In this document: positions 36,620 to 45,617 of the stretch, in pieces
How positions within the stretch are numbered: the stretch's first letter is position 1
Layout of the letters: the number at the start of each line of letters is the position of its first letter
DNA from: an uncultured Paracoccaceae bacterium
GTDB taxonomy: Bacteria > Pseudomonadota > Alphaproteobacteria > Rhodobacterales > Rhodobacteraceae
NCBI GenBank assembly: GCA_947492475.1
Contig: CANLNM010000002.1
Location: forward strand, 310,001-374,000
Length of the DNA: 64,000 bases
Reading direction: 5' to 3'
Translations under genes and position numbers: made by a program
The notes under the pieces: generated by a model
The model's input: the letters and a program-made list of their open reading frames with translations, nothing else
Told to the model about the DNA's origin: nothing
Database searches by the model: none

Positions 36620-36708
36620 AGGTTCAGACCTGCATTTCCAGCGGCTATGTTCGCTGGTGCTTTGATTGGGGCTGGTTTATGTAATTGGTTCCCCTTTCAG
36701 GAGCTTTC

Positions 36709-38526
36709 ATGCGACGCCTCTCTCACACCGATGCCAATTTGGACAACACTCAGATTTCGGGTTGGGTCACGATCCGCAAAGTGGCGCCATATCTTTGGCC
36801 CGCGGATCAGGACTGGGTCAAAAAACGGGTCATCCTGTCGATGGTCGTACTGGTTGTCGCACGTCTGGTCGCGGTGGGGACGCCGTTTTTCTACGCTTGG
36901 GCCGTCGATGTTTTAGCGGGCGAAGGCACTGGCTGGGCGATTGGTGTAGGGGCGGTTGGTCTCACCTTGGCCTACGGTTTGGCGCGGGCCATGGATGTGG
37001 GTCTGCAACAATTGCGCGATGTCATTTTTGCCAAAGTGGCCCAACGTGCATTGCGCCAATTGGCGACGGAAACCTTTCGCCATATTCACAAATTGTCGAT
37101 GCGCTATCACATCACCCGCAAAACCGGCGGGCTAAGCCGGATTATCGAACGCGGTGTTAAAGGCGTCGAATTCCTGTTGCGGTTCCTGCTGTTTTCCATC
37201 GGCCCGTTGACATTGCAGCTGTTTATGACAGCCATCGTTTTGTTTTTTCTGTTTGATGTCTGGTACTTGGTGGTCGTTGTTGGCACGATCGGGCTATATG
37301 TCTGGTTCACATTTGCGGTGACCGAATGGCGGGTGAAAATCCGCAAACAGATGAACGATCAGGACACGGACGCCAACCAAAAGGCGATTGATAGCCTGCT
37401 CAACTTTGAAACGGTCAAATATTTCGGCGCCGAAGAACGCGAAGCACAGCGGTACGATGGCGCGATGCGGCTCTATTCCGAAGCCGCGTTAAAGACGTCG
37501 TATTCCTTGGCATTTCTGAACTTTGGTCAGGCCTTGTTGATCACATCGGGGCTGGTTCTGGTGATGATTATGGCCGCAATCGGCGTGCAAAACGGCCAGT
37601 TGAGCGTGGGCGATTTTGTCATGGTTAACGCCTATATGATCCAGATCACCATGCCGCTGAATTTTCTGGGCACGGTCTATCGCGAAATTCGCCAGTCGTT
37701 GATCGATATGGGCGATATGTTCACGCTGCTGGAACAGCCGTCCGAAGTGGTTGATAAACCCAACGCACCGGCGTTGAACGTGCAGGGCGGGGCGGTTCAC
37801 CTAAAGGATGTGGTGTTTGGCTATGATCCGGAACGGTCCATTTTGAACGGCATCGACCTACAAGTGGCGGCCGGTGAAACCGTTGCCATTGTCGGGTCGT
37901 CTGGGTCGGGGAAATCCACCATTGGTCGGCTGTTATTCCGGTTTTATGACGTGTCTGATGGGGCGCTGGAAATCGACGGTCAGGATGTGCGGGACGTGAC
38001 ACAGACGTCGCTCCATGCCCAGATCGGCGTGGTGCCGCAGGACACAGTGCTGTTCAATGACAGCGTCTACTACAACATCGCGTATGGACGTGGGGACGCC
38101 TCCCGCGCAGATGTGGAATCCGCCGCCAAAGCCGCCAAAATCCACGACTTTATTATGTCTCTGCCGGATGGGTATGACACCCAAGTGGGCGAACGCGGGC
38201 TGAAATTGTCGGGCGGTGAAAAGCAGCGGGTCGGCATTGCGCGCACGCTGTTGAAAAACCCACCCATCCTGCTGCTGGACGAAGCGACATCCGCGCTGGA
38301 CACGGACACAGAACGCGACATTCAGGCCGAGCTGAAGGCAATGAGCCATGGGCGTACCGTGATCACCATTGCCCACCGTTTGTCGACCATCGCGGATGCA
38401 GATCGGATTGTGGTGCTGGAAAAAGGTGTGATCATCGAAGAAGGCCGCCACGATGCATTGCTGGAAAAAGAGGGGCGCTATGCACAGCTTTGGCACCGTC
38501 AGGCGTCCGAGGAAGAGGCGGCCTAG
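36709..38526 (+). CDS. Atm1-type ABC exporter, fused membrane and ATPase domains
   Basis: 605 residues from the ATG at 36709, with AGGAG upstream. Six membrane helices (about 40-330) precede the nucleotide-binding domain with Walker A GSSGSGKST, LSGGEKQRVGIAR signature, Walker B ILLLDEATSALD and H-loop IAHRLS. The sequence NFETVKYFGAEEREAQRYD after helix 4 is characteristic of Atm1/HMT1-type half-transporters that export glutathione-linked or metal-thiol compounds. It acts as a homodimer in the inner membrane. A 90-base gap follows the LRR gene. Confidence 0.9.
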   Translation: MRRLSHTDANLDNTQISGWVTIRKVAPYLWPADQDWVKKRVILSMVVLVVARLVAVGTPFFYAWAVDVLAGEGTGWAIGVGAVGLTLAYGLARAMDVGLQQLRDVIFAKVAQRALRQLATETFRHIHKLSMRYHITRKTGGLSRIIERGVKGVEFLLRFLLFSIGPLTLQLFMTAIVLFFLFDVWYLVVVVGTIGLYVWFTFAVTEWRVKIRKQMNDQDTDANQKAIDSLLNFETVKYFGAEEREAQRYDGAMRLYSEAALKTSYSLAFLNFGQALLITSGLVLVMIMAAIGVQNGQLSVGDFVMVNAYMIQITMPLNFLGTVYREIRQSLIDMGDMFTLLEQPSEVVDKPNAPALNVQGGAVHLKDVVFGYDPERSILNGIDLQVAAGETVAIVGSSGSGKSTIGRLLFRFYDVSDGALEIDGQDVRDVTQTSLHAQIGVVPQDTVLFNDSVYYNIAYGRGDASRADVESAAKAAKIHDFIMSLPDGYDTQVGERGLKLSGGEKQRVGIARTLLKNPPILLLDEATSALDTDTERDIQAELKAMSHGRTVITIAHRLSTIADADRIVVLEKGVIIEEGRHDALLEKEGRYAQLWHRQASEEEAA

Positions 38527-38538
38527 CAAGGCGCGTTC

Positions 38539-39468
38539 TTAGCGTCCCGTCAGGGCCAGACCAATAGCGCGATGGGTGTCTTGCACATGTTGCGGCATGT
38601 CCCGCACGCCTTTTTCCCAGCGCCCATCGATGCCACCCACCCAAGAATAAGCGAGCACAAGATCAACCCGCGTCAGCGTCTGCGCCAGACGGGCATAATT
38701 CAATGCGACATCCCCCATATCACCGGCCCGCAGCCCTGCCAGCCGGTGGATGGGTGTGTGGGTCGCATCCACGATCAAGGCCATGGATTGGTCCGGTTGC
38801 AATGCCGTTTCGATCGCGCTGAGTTCGCGCATATAGGCGGGATTCAAAGACGGATCTAACATCGTGTAGGCATTAAACCCCCAATACCGGATTTCGTCGG
38901 GAATTGGATTGGGATTTGCCGCGTAAAACTGTTCTGGGTTGGGGCGGGCGGCTTCGATGACCAATATATCTGCCCGGGCAAAGGTGGCGCGGATCATCTG
39001 TGCCGCCTTCACCAGATCGGCGCGGTTCACATTACGATGATAGGGTTCATCCGCCATGTAGAAAATCAGACCTTCGGGGGGCACGCCGCTGTTGTGAATG
39101 GCCTGCACCACCATTTGCCACAAAACATCCGCATGTGACGCCAACACAAGTTGACCCCCGGTCTGTTCAAAAAACACCGGTTCCAGATAGAAAACAGGAC
39201 GCCCATATTGCGCAGCATTGTCCAAGCGCTGTGCCAATTGCTGCATGTCTGCGGTGACGCAAACCTGATTGGCATTGGTGAAATCCGCGACTTCGTCCCA
39301 GTAGCTGGATTTGGGCCCATCGGGTCCATTGCTGATCAGGTCGCAATCGATCCCGGCATAGCCAAACAGCATTGCCGAAGCAGGGAATGTTTCGGCTTGG
39401 ACCTGCAAAACCACCGCCCAAAAAGAAAACGACGCGCCTGCCAACAGACGCGTCGTCGTTTTGATCAT
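38539..39468 (-). CDS. Exported protein of unknown function, coupled to the RND pump
   Basis: 309 residues with a signal peptide (MIKTTTRLLAGASFSFWAVVLQVQA-ETF). The mature part looks like a TIM-barrel glycosidase: GYAGIDCDL at the start, VFYLEPVFFEQ, LIFYMADEPYHRN, RYWGFNAYTMLDPS and VLAYSWVGGIDGRW. The acidic pairs in ADEPY and LEPV could be catalytic, but I assign no family with confidence. Its ATG overlaps the pump stop (ATGA), so it is translated with the efflux operon. Why a periplasmic hydrolase-like protein should belong with an efflux pump is open. Confidence 0.72.
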   Translation of the reverse strand: MIKTTTRLLAGASFSFWAVVLQVQAETFPASAMLFGYAGIDCDLISNGPDGPKSSYWDEVADFTNANQVCVTADMQQLAQRLDNAAQYGRPVFYLEPVFFEQTGGQLVLASHADVLWQMVVQAIHNSGVPPEGLIFYMADEPYHRNVNRADLVKAAQMIRATFARADILVIEAARPNPEQFYAANPNPIPDEIRYWGFNAYTMLDPSLNPAYMRELSAIETALQPDQSMALIVDATHTPIHRLAGLRAGDMGDVALNYARLAQTLTRVDLVLAYSWVGGIDGRWEKGVRDMPQHVQDTHRAIGLALTGR

Positions 39469-42400
39469 TCCGCCGCTCTGAGCGGGGGATTGCCGGGGCC
39501 GGGCAGGGGATCATCGTCGGCCTCGATGGCTTTCAATTCCTTTTCCATGGCTTGGATGCGGCTTTCGATTTTGTCCAATGCGTTTTCGTCGCTTTGGGGA
39601 TCGTCGGCTTCGGTCCAGACAAATTCAGGCGCGCGGATGCGTTTGGCATCCTGGTTCAGCGCCCAATCCTGCGCCGCGCGGCTGGAGCGGCCCAGCGACA
39701 GTTTCGCCAGAAGGCGGGCCAACCACAGCGCATAGGTTGATACCCACACGCGCAGCGCCAACATGGATGGCGTAAAGACCAGGGTCAGCACCGTGGCGAT
39801 CCCCAACCCAAACACCACGGCCGTGGCCAGCTGTTTCCACCACAGCGCGGTGGGGCTGTCGATGGAATAGCCCCCATTGATGAAATCAAGGCTCAGCCCG
39901 AACATCATCGGCGCCAGACCGGCCATGGTGGTGATTGTGGTCAACAGAACCGGACGAATGCGATCCTCGGCGGTGCGAGTGATGGCTTCGATCCGGGGCA
40001 TGTATTGGCTGTATTCCTGATAGGTATCGATCAGAACAATGTTGTTGTTCACCACAATCCCGGCCAGCGCCACAATCCCGGTGCCGGTCATGATGATCGA
40101 AAATGTCTGATCCATCACCAACATCCCGATCAGCACGCCGGTTGTGGACAACACCACCGCCAGCAGCACCAGAACCGAGTTATAAAAGCTGTTGAACTGC
40201 GCCAATAGGATGATGAACATCAACCCCAACGCCCCAAGAAAGGCCTGACCCAAGAACGCTTGGCTTTCGGCCTGTTCCTCTTGGTCGCCGGTCCATTCCC
40301 AGCTGATATTGTCGCCGAATGGGTTGGTTTCCAGCCAATCCGTCAAGAAGGCCACCCGTTCGTTGGGATTAACCGGGGTCAGAACCGCGTCGCCGCTGGC
40401 GATCAAGTCCGTCACATCCTGCGCATTGGCCCGATCAAACAGGACATAACCTGTCCCATCGGCACCAAACACATCCGCAGGTGGGTTGTTTTCCGCGTCG
40501 GGGTCCAATGTGGTCACATGCCCCAACAGATCGCCATCAGGGGTCGCAACCGATGACAAACCGTCCAGCACACCGGCCTTTACGTCGAAATACCGGGTCT
40601 GGTCGACACGGCTGATTTCGGCCAGCGATTGCACCGGGGATCGGGTGATAAAGTTGGCCAACGGCACCAAGCCCTCTGAGGTGCGTACGCGCAATGTGTC
40701 CAGCGTGGACAAAACGCGGTCTTCTTCTGGTAGGCGGACGCGGATTTCGATTTCTTCATCCGATGAATCCACCCGCATCGTATCCAGCAGGATCCCACGT
40801 GTGACCAATTGCACCATGCCGCCCACGGCGGCCACATTGGCGCCGTAACGGCCTGCTTTTTCCACATCGACCTGAATTTCCCAATCGATGCCGGGCAGGG
40901 GCAATGTATCGTCAATCAGGGTCAGACCTGCTGTGTTTTCAAACTGGGCCCGCGCCAATTGCGTCGCCGCAATCAGATCATCCCAATTGTCGCTTTTCAG
41001 ACGCAGATGCACCGGTTTGCCAGAGGCTGGACCGCGGGCTTGGGACAGGATTTCGGTCTGGATGCCAGGGATCAGTTCCAGCTGTGCCTGAATTTCGTCA
41101 ACCACGGTATCGCCATCCAATTCGGGACGATCGCGGCGTTCCTCCCATGGGATGGTTTCCAGCTGAATTTGTCCGATAGTGTCACGCGGGGATTCAGACC
41201 CGGACGCATCCGTGTTCAACCCGCCATCGCCAGAAAACGCAAAGGCGTTCATGATACCGGGATGGGCCAGAACCACCTGTTCGACCTGCGCCACCAGCGC
41301 GTCTTTTTCGGGCAGGGACAGATTGCCCCGTGCGCGGACATATACGATGGCTTGTTCTGTTTCGCTTTCGACGAAAAATTCCACACCGTTACTGTTGGCA
41401 CCGAAATAGGTGAACACGGACATCACCACCCCAAAGACCACACCAATGCTGACCAGCGGCATAATCGGGTTGCCCGAAATGAAATGGATCACCCAGCCAA
41501 ACGGACTGCGACGATAGCCGGCGCGCACCTTTTTGGCGCGGCGTTCCATTTTCACCGATCCGATTGTGACCGATGATAACATCGCCCCAACAAAGAACAG
41601 GATCATACCGGGCAGGGAATCGCCCAAACCTGAACTGCGCAGCGCTTCGCCGGACAAATAGCCGGGGTTCAGCGACATCATAATGCCGGTAAACACCATC
41701 ATCACCGCAACCGGGATCAGCGCGGCGCGAATGGCCCAATGAACGCGGGACTTCAACCAGTCAGACATATGGCCCAAGGTGCGGCTCATCCGGCCAGTAA
41801 CACCACCCATTACGGGCAGATAAATCAGCGCCACAACCAAGGACGCGGACAAAACAAAGATCAACGTGACCGGCAACATGCCCATGAATTGACCGGGAAC
41901 GCCGGGCCAGAACAACATCGGCAAAAACGCACAAAGCGTGGTCGCGGTGGAACTGACGATGGGCCAGAACATCCGTTTGGCGGCTTCGACATAGGCATGC
42001 ATCGGGCCAACGCCGTCTTTGATGCGTTTGTCGGCATATTCCACAACCACAATCGCGCCATCCACCAACATGCCCACGGCCAGGATCAGGCCAAACATCA
42101 CGATGTTGGAAATGGTGATGCCCATGATCGCCAACAGCACGAAACACAACAGGAATGAGGTTGGGATCGCAAAGCCCACCAATAGGGCAGGGCGGGTGCC
42201 CAAAGCGGCCAGAACCACAATCATCACCAGCGCAATCGCGGTCAAAACCGACCCTTCCAGCTGACCCACCATCGACGCCACATTGCGCGATTGGTCATTG
42301 GATGTGCCAACCTGAATGGCGGCCTGCAATTCAGGGGACCAGGACGCACGTTCAGCGTCGATCACGGCGCGCACTTCGTTGGCGGTGTCGATCAGGTTGA

Positions 42401-43265
42401 ACCCTTTGCGTTTGACGATTTGCAGCGCAACCGAATTGACGCCATTAAACCGTGCCGTGCCAACACGATCCTCAAAGGTCAGACGGATTTCTGCCAGATC
42501 GCCCAGCGTGACCACCCGGTCGCCATTGGTTTTGACCGGCAGGTTATAGATGTCTTGGGGTTCGTCAAAGGAGGACGGGATTTTCACCGCAAAGGACCCG
42601 GCATCGGTTTCGATTTCACCGGCGGCCACCAATTGGTTGTTGTTGACCACCACATTGATCAGTTCGGTCGCGGTCACGTCATAGGCTTCTAGGCGCAGCG
42701 GATCGATGATCACCTCGACCATTTCGTCGCGCTGACCGGCCAACCCGGCCTCAAGCACGGCATCCAGCCCTTCGATGGCGTCCTGCATCTGTTTGGCAAC
42801 CTGAACCAAGGTGCGTTCGGGTACATCACCGGTCAGGTTCACAATCAGGATGGGAAATTCGGAAAAGTTAATTTCGTTGATTGAATATTGTTCGGCCCCT
42901 TGAGGGAATGACGCCTCGGCGGAATTCATCGCGTCGCGCACTTCGGCCAGCACTTTGGCTTTGTCCCAGCCAAATTCAAATTCCAGCGCCACCCCGGCAT
43001 AGCCTTCGGCGGCGGTGCCGGACATGGTTTTCAGCCCGTCAATATCCGATAATTCGGTTTCCATCGGCCGCACCAGCAGTTTTTCTGCGTCAATCGCCGA
43101 AATGCCCGGAAACGGAACCGACACAAATAGTGCCGGGATTTCGATGTCCGGCTCGCCTTCTTTGGGCAGGCTGACATAGGCCGTGCCGCCCACAACAAGG
43201 GACAGCACGATAAAGGCAAGGATCATTCGGGCGCGTTCAGCAGCCCAATCGACGATACCGGTCAT
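39465..43265 (-). CDS. RND efflux transporter, inner-membrane pump
   Basis: 1266 residues, over 200 more than AcrB. The extra length lies in a loop between the two transmembrane halves, with additional helices around 510-590, and in a charged C-terminal tail. Two groups of helices flank large periplasmic domains. The proton-relay helix reads GMLVDGAIVVVEY, so the first Asp (D402) of the AcrB Asp-Asp pair is kept and the second is Gly. The partner helix has VVNNNIVLIDTY with no Lys. It overlaps both neighbours by ATGA. No outer-membrane TolC gene is present, so it must use a distant one. Confidence 0.93.
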   Translation of the reverse strand: MTGIVDWAAERARMILAFIVLSLVVGGTAYVSLPKEGEPDIEIPALFVSVPFPGISAIDAEKLLVRPMETELSDIDGLKTMSGTAAEGYAGVALEFEFGWDKAKVLAEVRDAMNSAEASFPQGAEQYSINEINFSEFPILIVNLTGDVPERTLVQVAKQMQDAIEGLDAVLEAGLAGQRDEMVEVIIDPLRLEAYDVTATELINVVVNNNQLVAAGEIETDAGSFAVKIPSSFDEPQDIYNLPVKTNGDRVVTLGDLAEIRLTFEDRVGTARFNGVNSVALQIVKRKGFNLIDTANEVRAVIDAERASWSPELQAAIQVGTSNDQSRNVASMVGQLEGSVLTAIALVMIVVLAALGTRPALLVGFAIPTSFLLCFVLLAIMGITISNIVMFGLILAVGMLVDGAIVVVEYADKRIKDGVGPMHAYVEAAKRMFWPIVSSTATTLCAFLPMLFWPGVPGQFMGMLPVTLIFVLSASLVVALIYLPVMGGVTGRMSRTLGHMSDWLKSRVHWAIRAALIPVAVMMVFTGIMMSLNPGYLSGEALRSSGLGDSLPGMILFFVGAMLSSVTIGSVKMERRAKKVRAGYRRSPFGWVIHFISGNPIMPLVSIGVVFGVVMSVFTYFGANSNGVEFFVESETEQAIVYVRARGNLSLPEKDALVAQVEQVVLAHPGIMNAFAFSGDGGLNTDASGSESPRDTIGQIQLETIPWEERRDRPELDGDTVVDEIQAQLELIPGIQTEILSQARGPASGKPVHLRLKSDNWDDLIAATQLARAQFENTAGLTLIDDTLPLPGIDWEIQVDVEKAGRYGANVAAVGGMVQLVTRGILLDTMRVDSSDEEIEIRVRLPEEDRVLSTLDTLRVRTSEGLVPLANFITRSPVQSLAEISRVDQTRYFDVKAGVLDGLSSVATPDGDLLGHVTTLDPDAENNPPADVFGADGTGYVLFDRANAQDVTDLIASGDAVLTPVNPNERVAFLTDWLETNPFGDNISWEWTGDQEEQAESQAFLGQAFLGALGLMFIILLAQFNSFYNSVLVLLAVVLSTTGVLIGMLVMDQTFSIIMTGTGIVALAGIVVNNNIVLIDTYQEYSQYMPRIEAITRTAEDRIRPVLLTTITTMAGLAPMMFGLSLDFINGGYSIDSPTALWWKQLATAVVFGLGIATVLTLVFTPSMLALRVWVSTYALWLARLLAKLSLGRSSRAAQDWALNQDAKRIRAPEFVWTEADDPQSDENALDKIESRIQAMEKELKAIEADDDPLPGPGNPPLRAAE

Positions 43266-44599
43266 CCGTCAACCTCCGAAAAATGCGGATCGACAGGCAC
43301 ACCATCGATAACAAATTCCTGCCCCACCACAATCACGTCAACCGCGTCAGGCAATCCGGTCAGCCAGATCCCTTCGACGGTGTCGCGCAGCACAGAAACC
43401 GGCATAAAGGCCGCCTTTTGGTCTGCATCGACAACACGCACCCCCAAATCGCCGCCATCATTCAATGTCAGCGCGGATTGCGGCAACAGATGCGCGGACC
43501 GCCCATCAGACGCCACGAGGATTTCGGCGGTTTGCCCGTCGCGGATCGCTAGATCGGCATTTGGCACTTCGACTTCGACGCGGAATGTGCGTGTGTCTGG
43601 ATCTGCGGATCGCGACAGGAATGTCACCCGGCCACGCACTTCGTCACCAGAGGCGAGCCGCGCCCCGGCCAAAGCCCCGACATGGACCTTGGACACGTCG
43701 GTTTCAGGGACAAATCCCACCAATTTGATCGGATCCAGCTGGATGATCGTGGCACAGGCCGAGCCCGGTTGCAGCAGGCTTCCCAGCTCTGCCGCGTCGG
43801 TTTCTAGCAGACCCTCAAATGGGGCGGTGATCGAAAGACGTTCGATTTCACGTTCCGCAGCAGCAACACCGGCGGCGGCGGCTTGGATACCGGCGCGGGC
43901 TGACTGCACAGAGGCAGCCGCGCTTTCGATGCTGGCATCGGCGCCAACGATCCCGGCGCGCGCGCCCTCAACGGCGGCTTCTGCGGAAATGACACTGGCG
44001 CGCGCACTCTCTAAGGTGGCGTCAGCATTGGCCACACGTGTGTCAGAGGCAAAACCGCCCTCAGACAGTCGGGCAGCGGCGTTTTGATTGATTTGCGCTT
44101 CTTCTAAACGGGACCGGGCTTCGGCCAGTCGTCCTTGGGCTTCGGCCACACGCGCGGTGGCTTCGGCGCGACGGGCTTGGGCTTCTGGGATGCGGCTTTC
44201 TGCTTCGGGCAGGCGGGCGCGGGCTTCTTCGCGGCGACCGATCGCTTCGTCCAATGCGGATTGGCGTGTGCCGATATCCAGCTCACATAGCAAATCGCCC
44301 GCATTCACGAACGATCCTTTGCGCAGCGGATCAGAAATGACCTGACCGGATGTTTCGGCGCGCACTTCGACCTGACGGGCCGCTTCTGTGCGTCCGCGCA
44401 GGATCACAGCGCTGTCAATTGTTTGCGCCGTTGAGTGAAACGCCACAACCCGGATCATGGGAATGGCTTTTTCTTCGGCCTCTTCTGTCGCAGCGGCAGG
44501 CCCCGATTGGGCGAATGCCAGTAATGTATTCCGTTCAAATACCAACAGATACAAAAAGCCAGACACCAAAATAGCGGTGATAATCGGCATAAGTCGCAT
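43262..44599 (-). CDS. RND efflux periplasmic adaptor (membrane fusion protein)
   Basis: 445 residues from the ATG at 44599 (AGGGA upstream); an ATG 15 bases earlier is also possible. An N-terminal membrane segment is followed by a biotinyl-lipoyl-like half (VRAETSGQVI, RKGSFVNAGDLLCELD) and a very long Ala/Glu/Arg-rich coiled-coil hairpin (about 110-245) built of repeated A-x-x-R-x-A-E-A units. The second lipoyl half (ITAPFEGLLETDAAELGSLL) and a beta-barrel come last. It links the pump to an outer-membrane channel. The hairpin is longer than in AcrA. Confidence 0.92.
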   Translation of the reverse strand: MRLMPIITAILVSGFLYLLVFERNTLLAFAQSGPAAATEEAEEKAIPMIRVVAFHSTAQTIDSAVILRGRTEAARQVEVRAETSGQVISDPLRKGSFVNAGDLLCELDIGTRQSALDEAIGRREEARARLPEAESRIPEAQARRAEATARVAEAQGRLAEARSRLEEAQINQNAAARLSEGGFASDTRVANADATLESARASVISAEAAVEGARAGIVGADASIESAAASVQSARAGIQAAAAGVAAAEREIERLSITAPFEGLLETDAAELGSLLQPGSACATIIQLDPIKLVGFVPETDVSKVHVGALAGARLASGDEVRGRVTFLSRSADPDTRTFRVEVEVPNADLAIRDGQTAEILVASDGRSAHLLPQSALTLNDGGDLGVRVVDADQKAAFMPVSVLRDTVEGIWLTGLPDAVDVIVVGQEFVIDGVPVDPHFSEVDG

Positions 44600-44924
44600 C
44601 ACATTCCCTCTCATCTCTCTCTCTTTGGTCAGGTAGGGTGGAATTTAATTTCAACAACCCTTGCGATCAAAACTTCGCGACTGAACCGTCTAGTTCAAGT
44701 TAATGCCAGTAACATTGACTTGCAACCTTTGTTTAGGGGAATTGGGCGATCGCGCAATCTATGTTAAGTTGTATGCCCAAGTGCCGCCAGCCAGTGGCTT
44801 TCTGCTCATTGTGGGCTGGGGTCTTGGCAATGCTATGGGCTTCACGATATGACAGGGCAGTCTGGCGGGCCAAATGGGCCGTGGTGATGATCCAAGATGT
44901 CCGTTTCGGACCAAAGGGGGCAGG
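44600..44924. other. Divergent intergenic region between RND operon and yfgM-like gene (325 bp)
   Basis: No gene is seen. The region contains the inverted repeat at 44680-44700 and an AT-rich stretch around 44700-44770 that could hold promoters for either side; I cannot fix -35/-10 pairs. No RNA gene fold is evident. Confidence 0.5.
44680..44700. promoter_or_regulatory. Inverted repeat upstream of RND operon, candidate TetR-type operator
   Basis: TGAAC (44682-44686) and GTTCA (44693-44697) flank CGTCTA; outer bases ACT and AGT add partial symmetry. It lies about 80 bases before the adaptor start, where RND operons usually carry a TetR-family repressor site. No tetR gene is adjacent. Confidence 0.4.
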
Positions 44925-45584
44925 GTGAGCAACAACGAAAGCTTCATAGATGAAGTGAATGAACAGGTCCAGAACGATAAGTTTTATGCGCTATTAAAGC
45001 GCTATGGCTGGATCGGGATTGTGGCTGTTGTGGTTGTGGTGGGCGGAACGGCCTATCGTGAATATAGCAATGCGCAATCGACGGCAGCGGCGCAGGCCCT
45101 GGGCGATTCCCTGATGAACGGTTTGGAATTGTCTGAACCCGCGGACCGGTCCGCAGCATTGGCTGCGATTGACGCGGATGGGGCGACTGCGGCCATTCCG
45201 GCGATGTTGCATGCCACCCAAGCGGTGGATGCCGATGATGTGGCGGGCGCTATTGCGTCGTTGGAATCGGTTGCGGCCAATGGGGATGTCGACGAAGTGT
45301 ACCGCGACATTGCAGGGTTTAAACTGCTGATGTTGCAAGGCGCAGATATGTCGCCCGCCGATCGCAAAGCCGCGTTTGAAATCTATGCCGTTCCCGGCAC
45401 GCCATTGCGCCTGCTGGCGATGGAGCAAATGGTTCTGGCGGATGTGGATGCCGGTGAAACCGAAGCCGCATTGGCCGGCCTGACCGCAATCCTAGAGGAT
45501 GCCGGTTTGGGGCTTGGCTTGAAAAGACGCTCTGAGAATTTGGTGACGGCTCTTGGTGGCACCGTTCCAGACGCGCTGAATTAA
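44925..45584 (+). CDS. YfgM-like membrane-anchored tetratricopeptide protein
   Basis: 219 residues from the GTG at 44925, preceded by AAAGGGGG; upstream in-frame codons are not supported. A short cytoplasmic N-terminus, one membrane helix (WIGIVAVVVVVGGTAY) and a periplasmic helical TPR domain rich in Ala define the family. YfgM associates with SecYEG and periplasmic chaperones. The gene precedes bamB and der, the order conserved across many proteobacteria, which supports the call. Confidence 0.85.
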   Translation: MSNNESFIDEVNEQVQNDKFYALLKRYGWIGIVAVVVVVGGTAYREYSNAQSTAAAQALGDSLMNGLELSEPADRSAALAAIDADGATAAIPAMLHATQAVDADDVAGAIASLESVAANGDVDEVYRDIAGFKLLMLQGADMSPADRKAAFEIYAVPGTPLRLLAMEQMVLADVDAGETEAALAGLTAILEDAGLGLGLKRRSENLVTALGGTVPDALN

Positions 45585-45617
45585 TTAGACCGACACAGTA
45601 GAACAGGGGCCTTGGCC

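Noticed and set aside
39429-39456. An ACGACGCG/CGCGTCGT stem at the pump/exported-protein junction as a terminator.
   Set aside because: It lies inside the signal-peptide codons of the coupled downstream gene and has no T-run.
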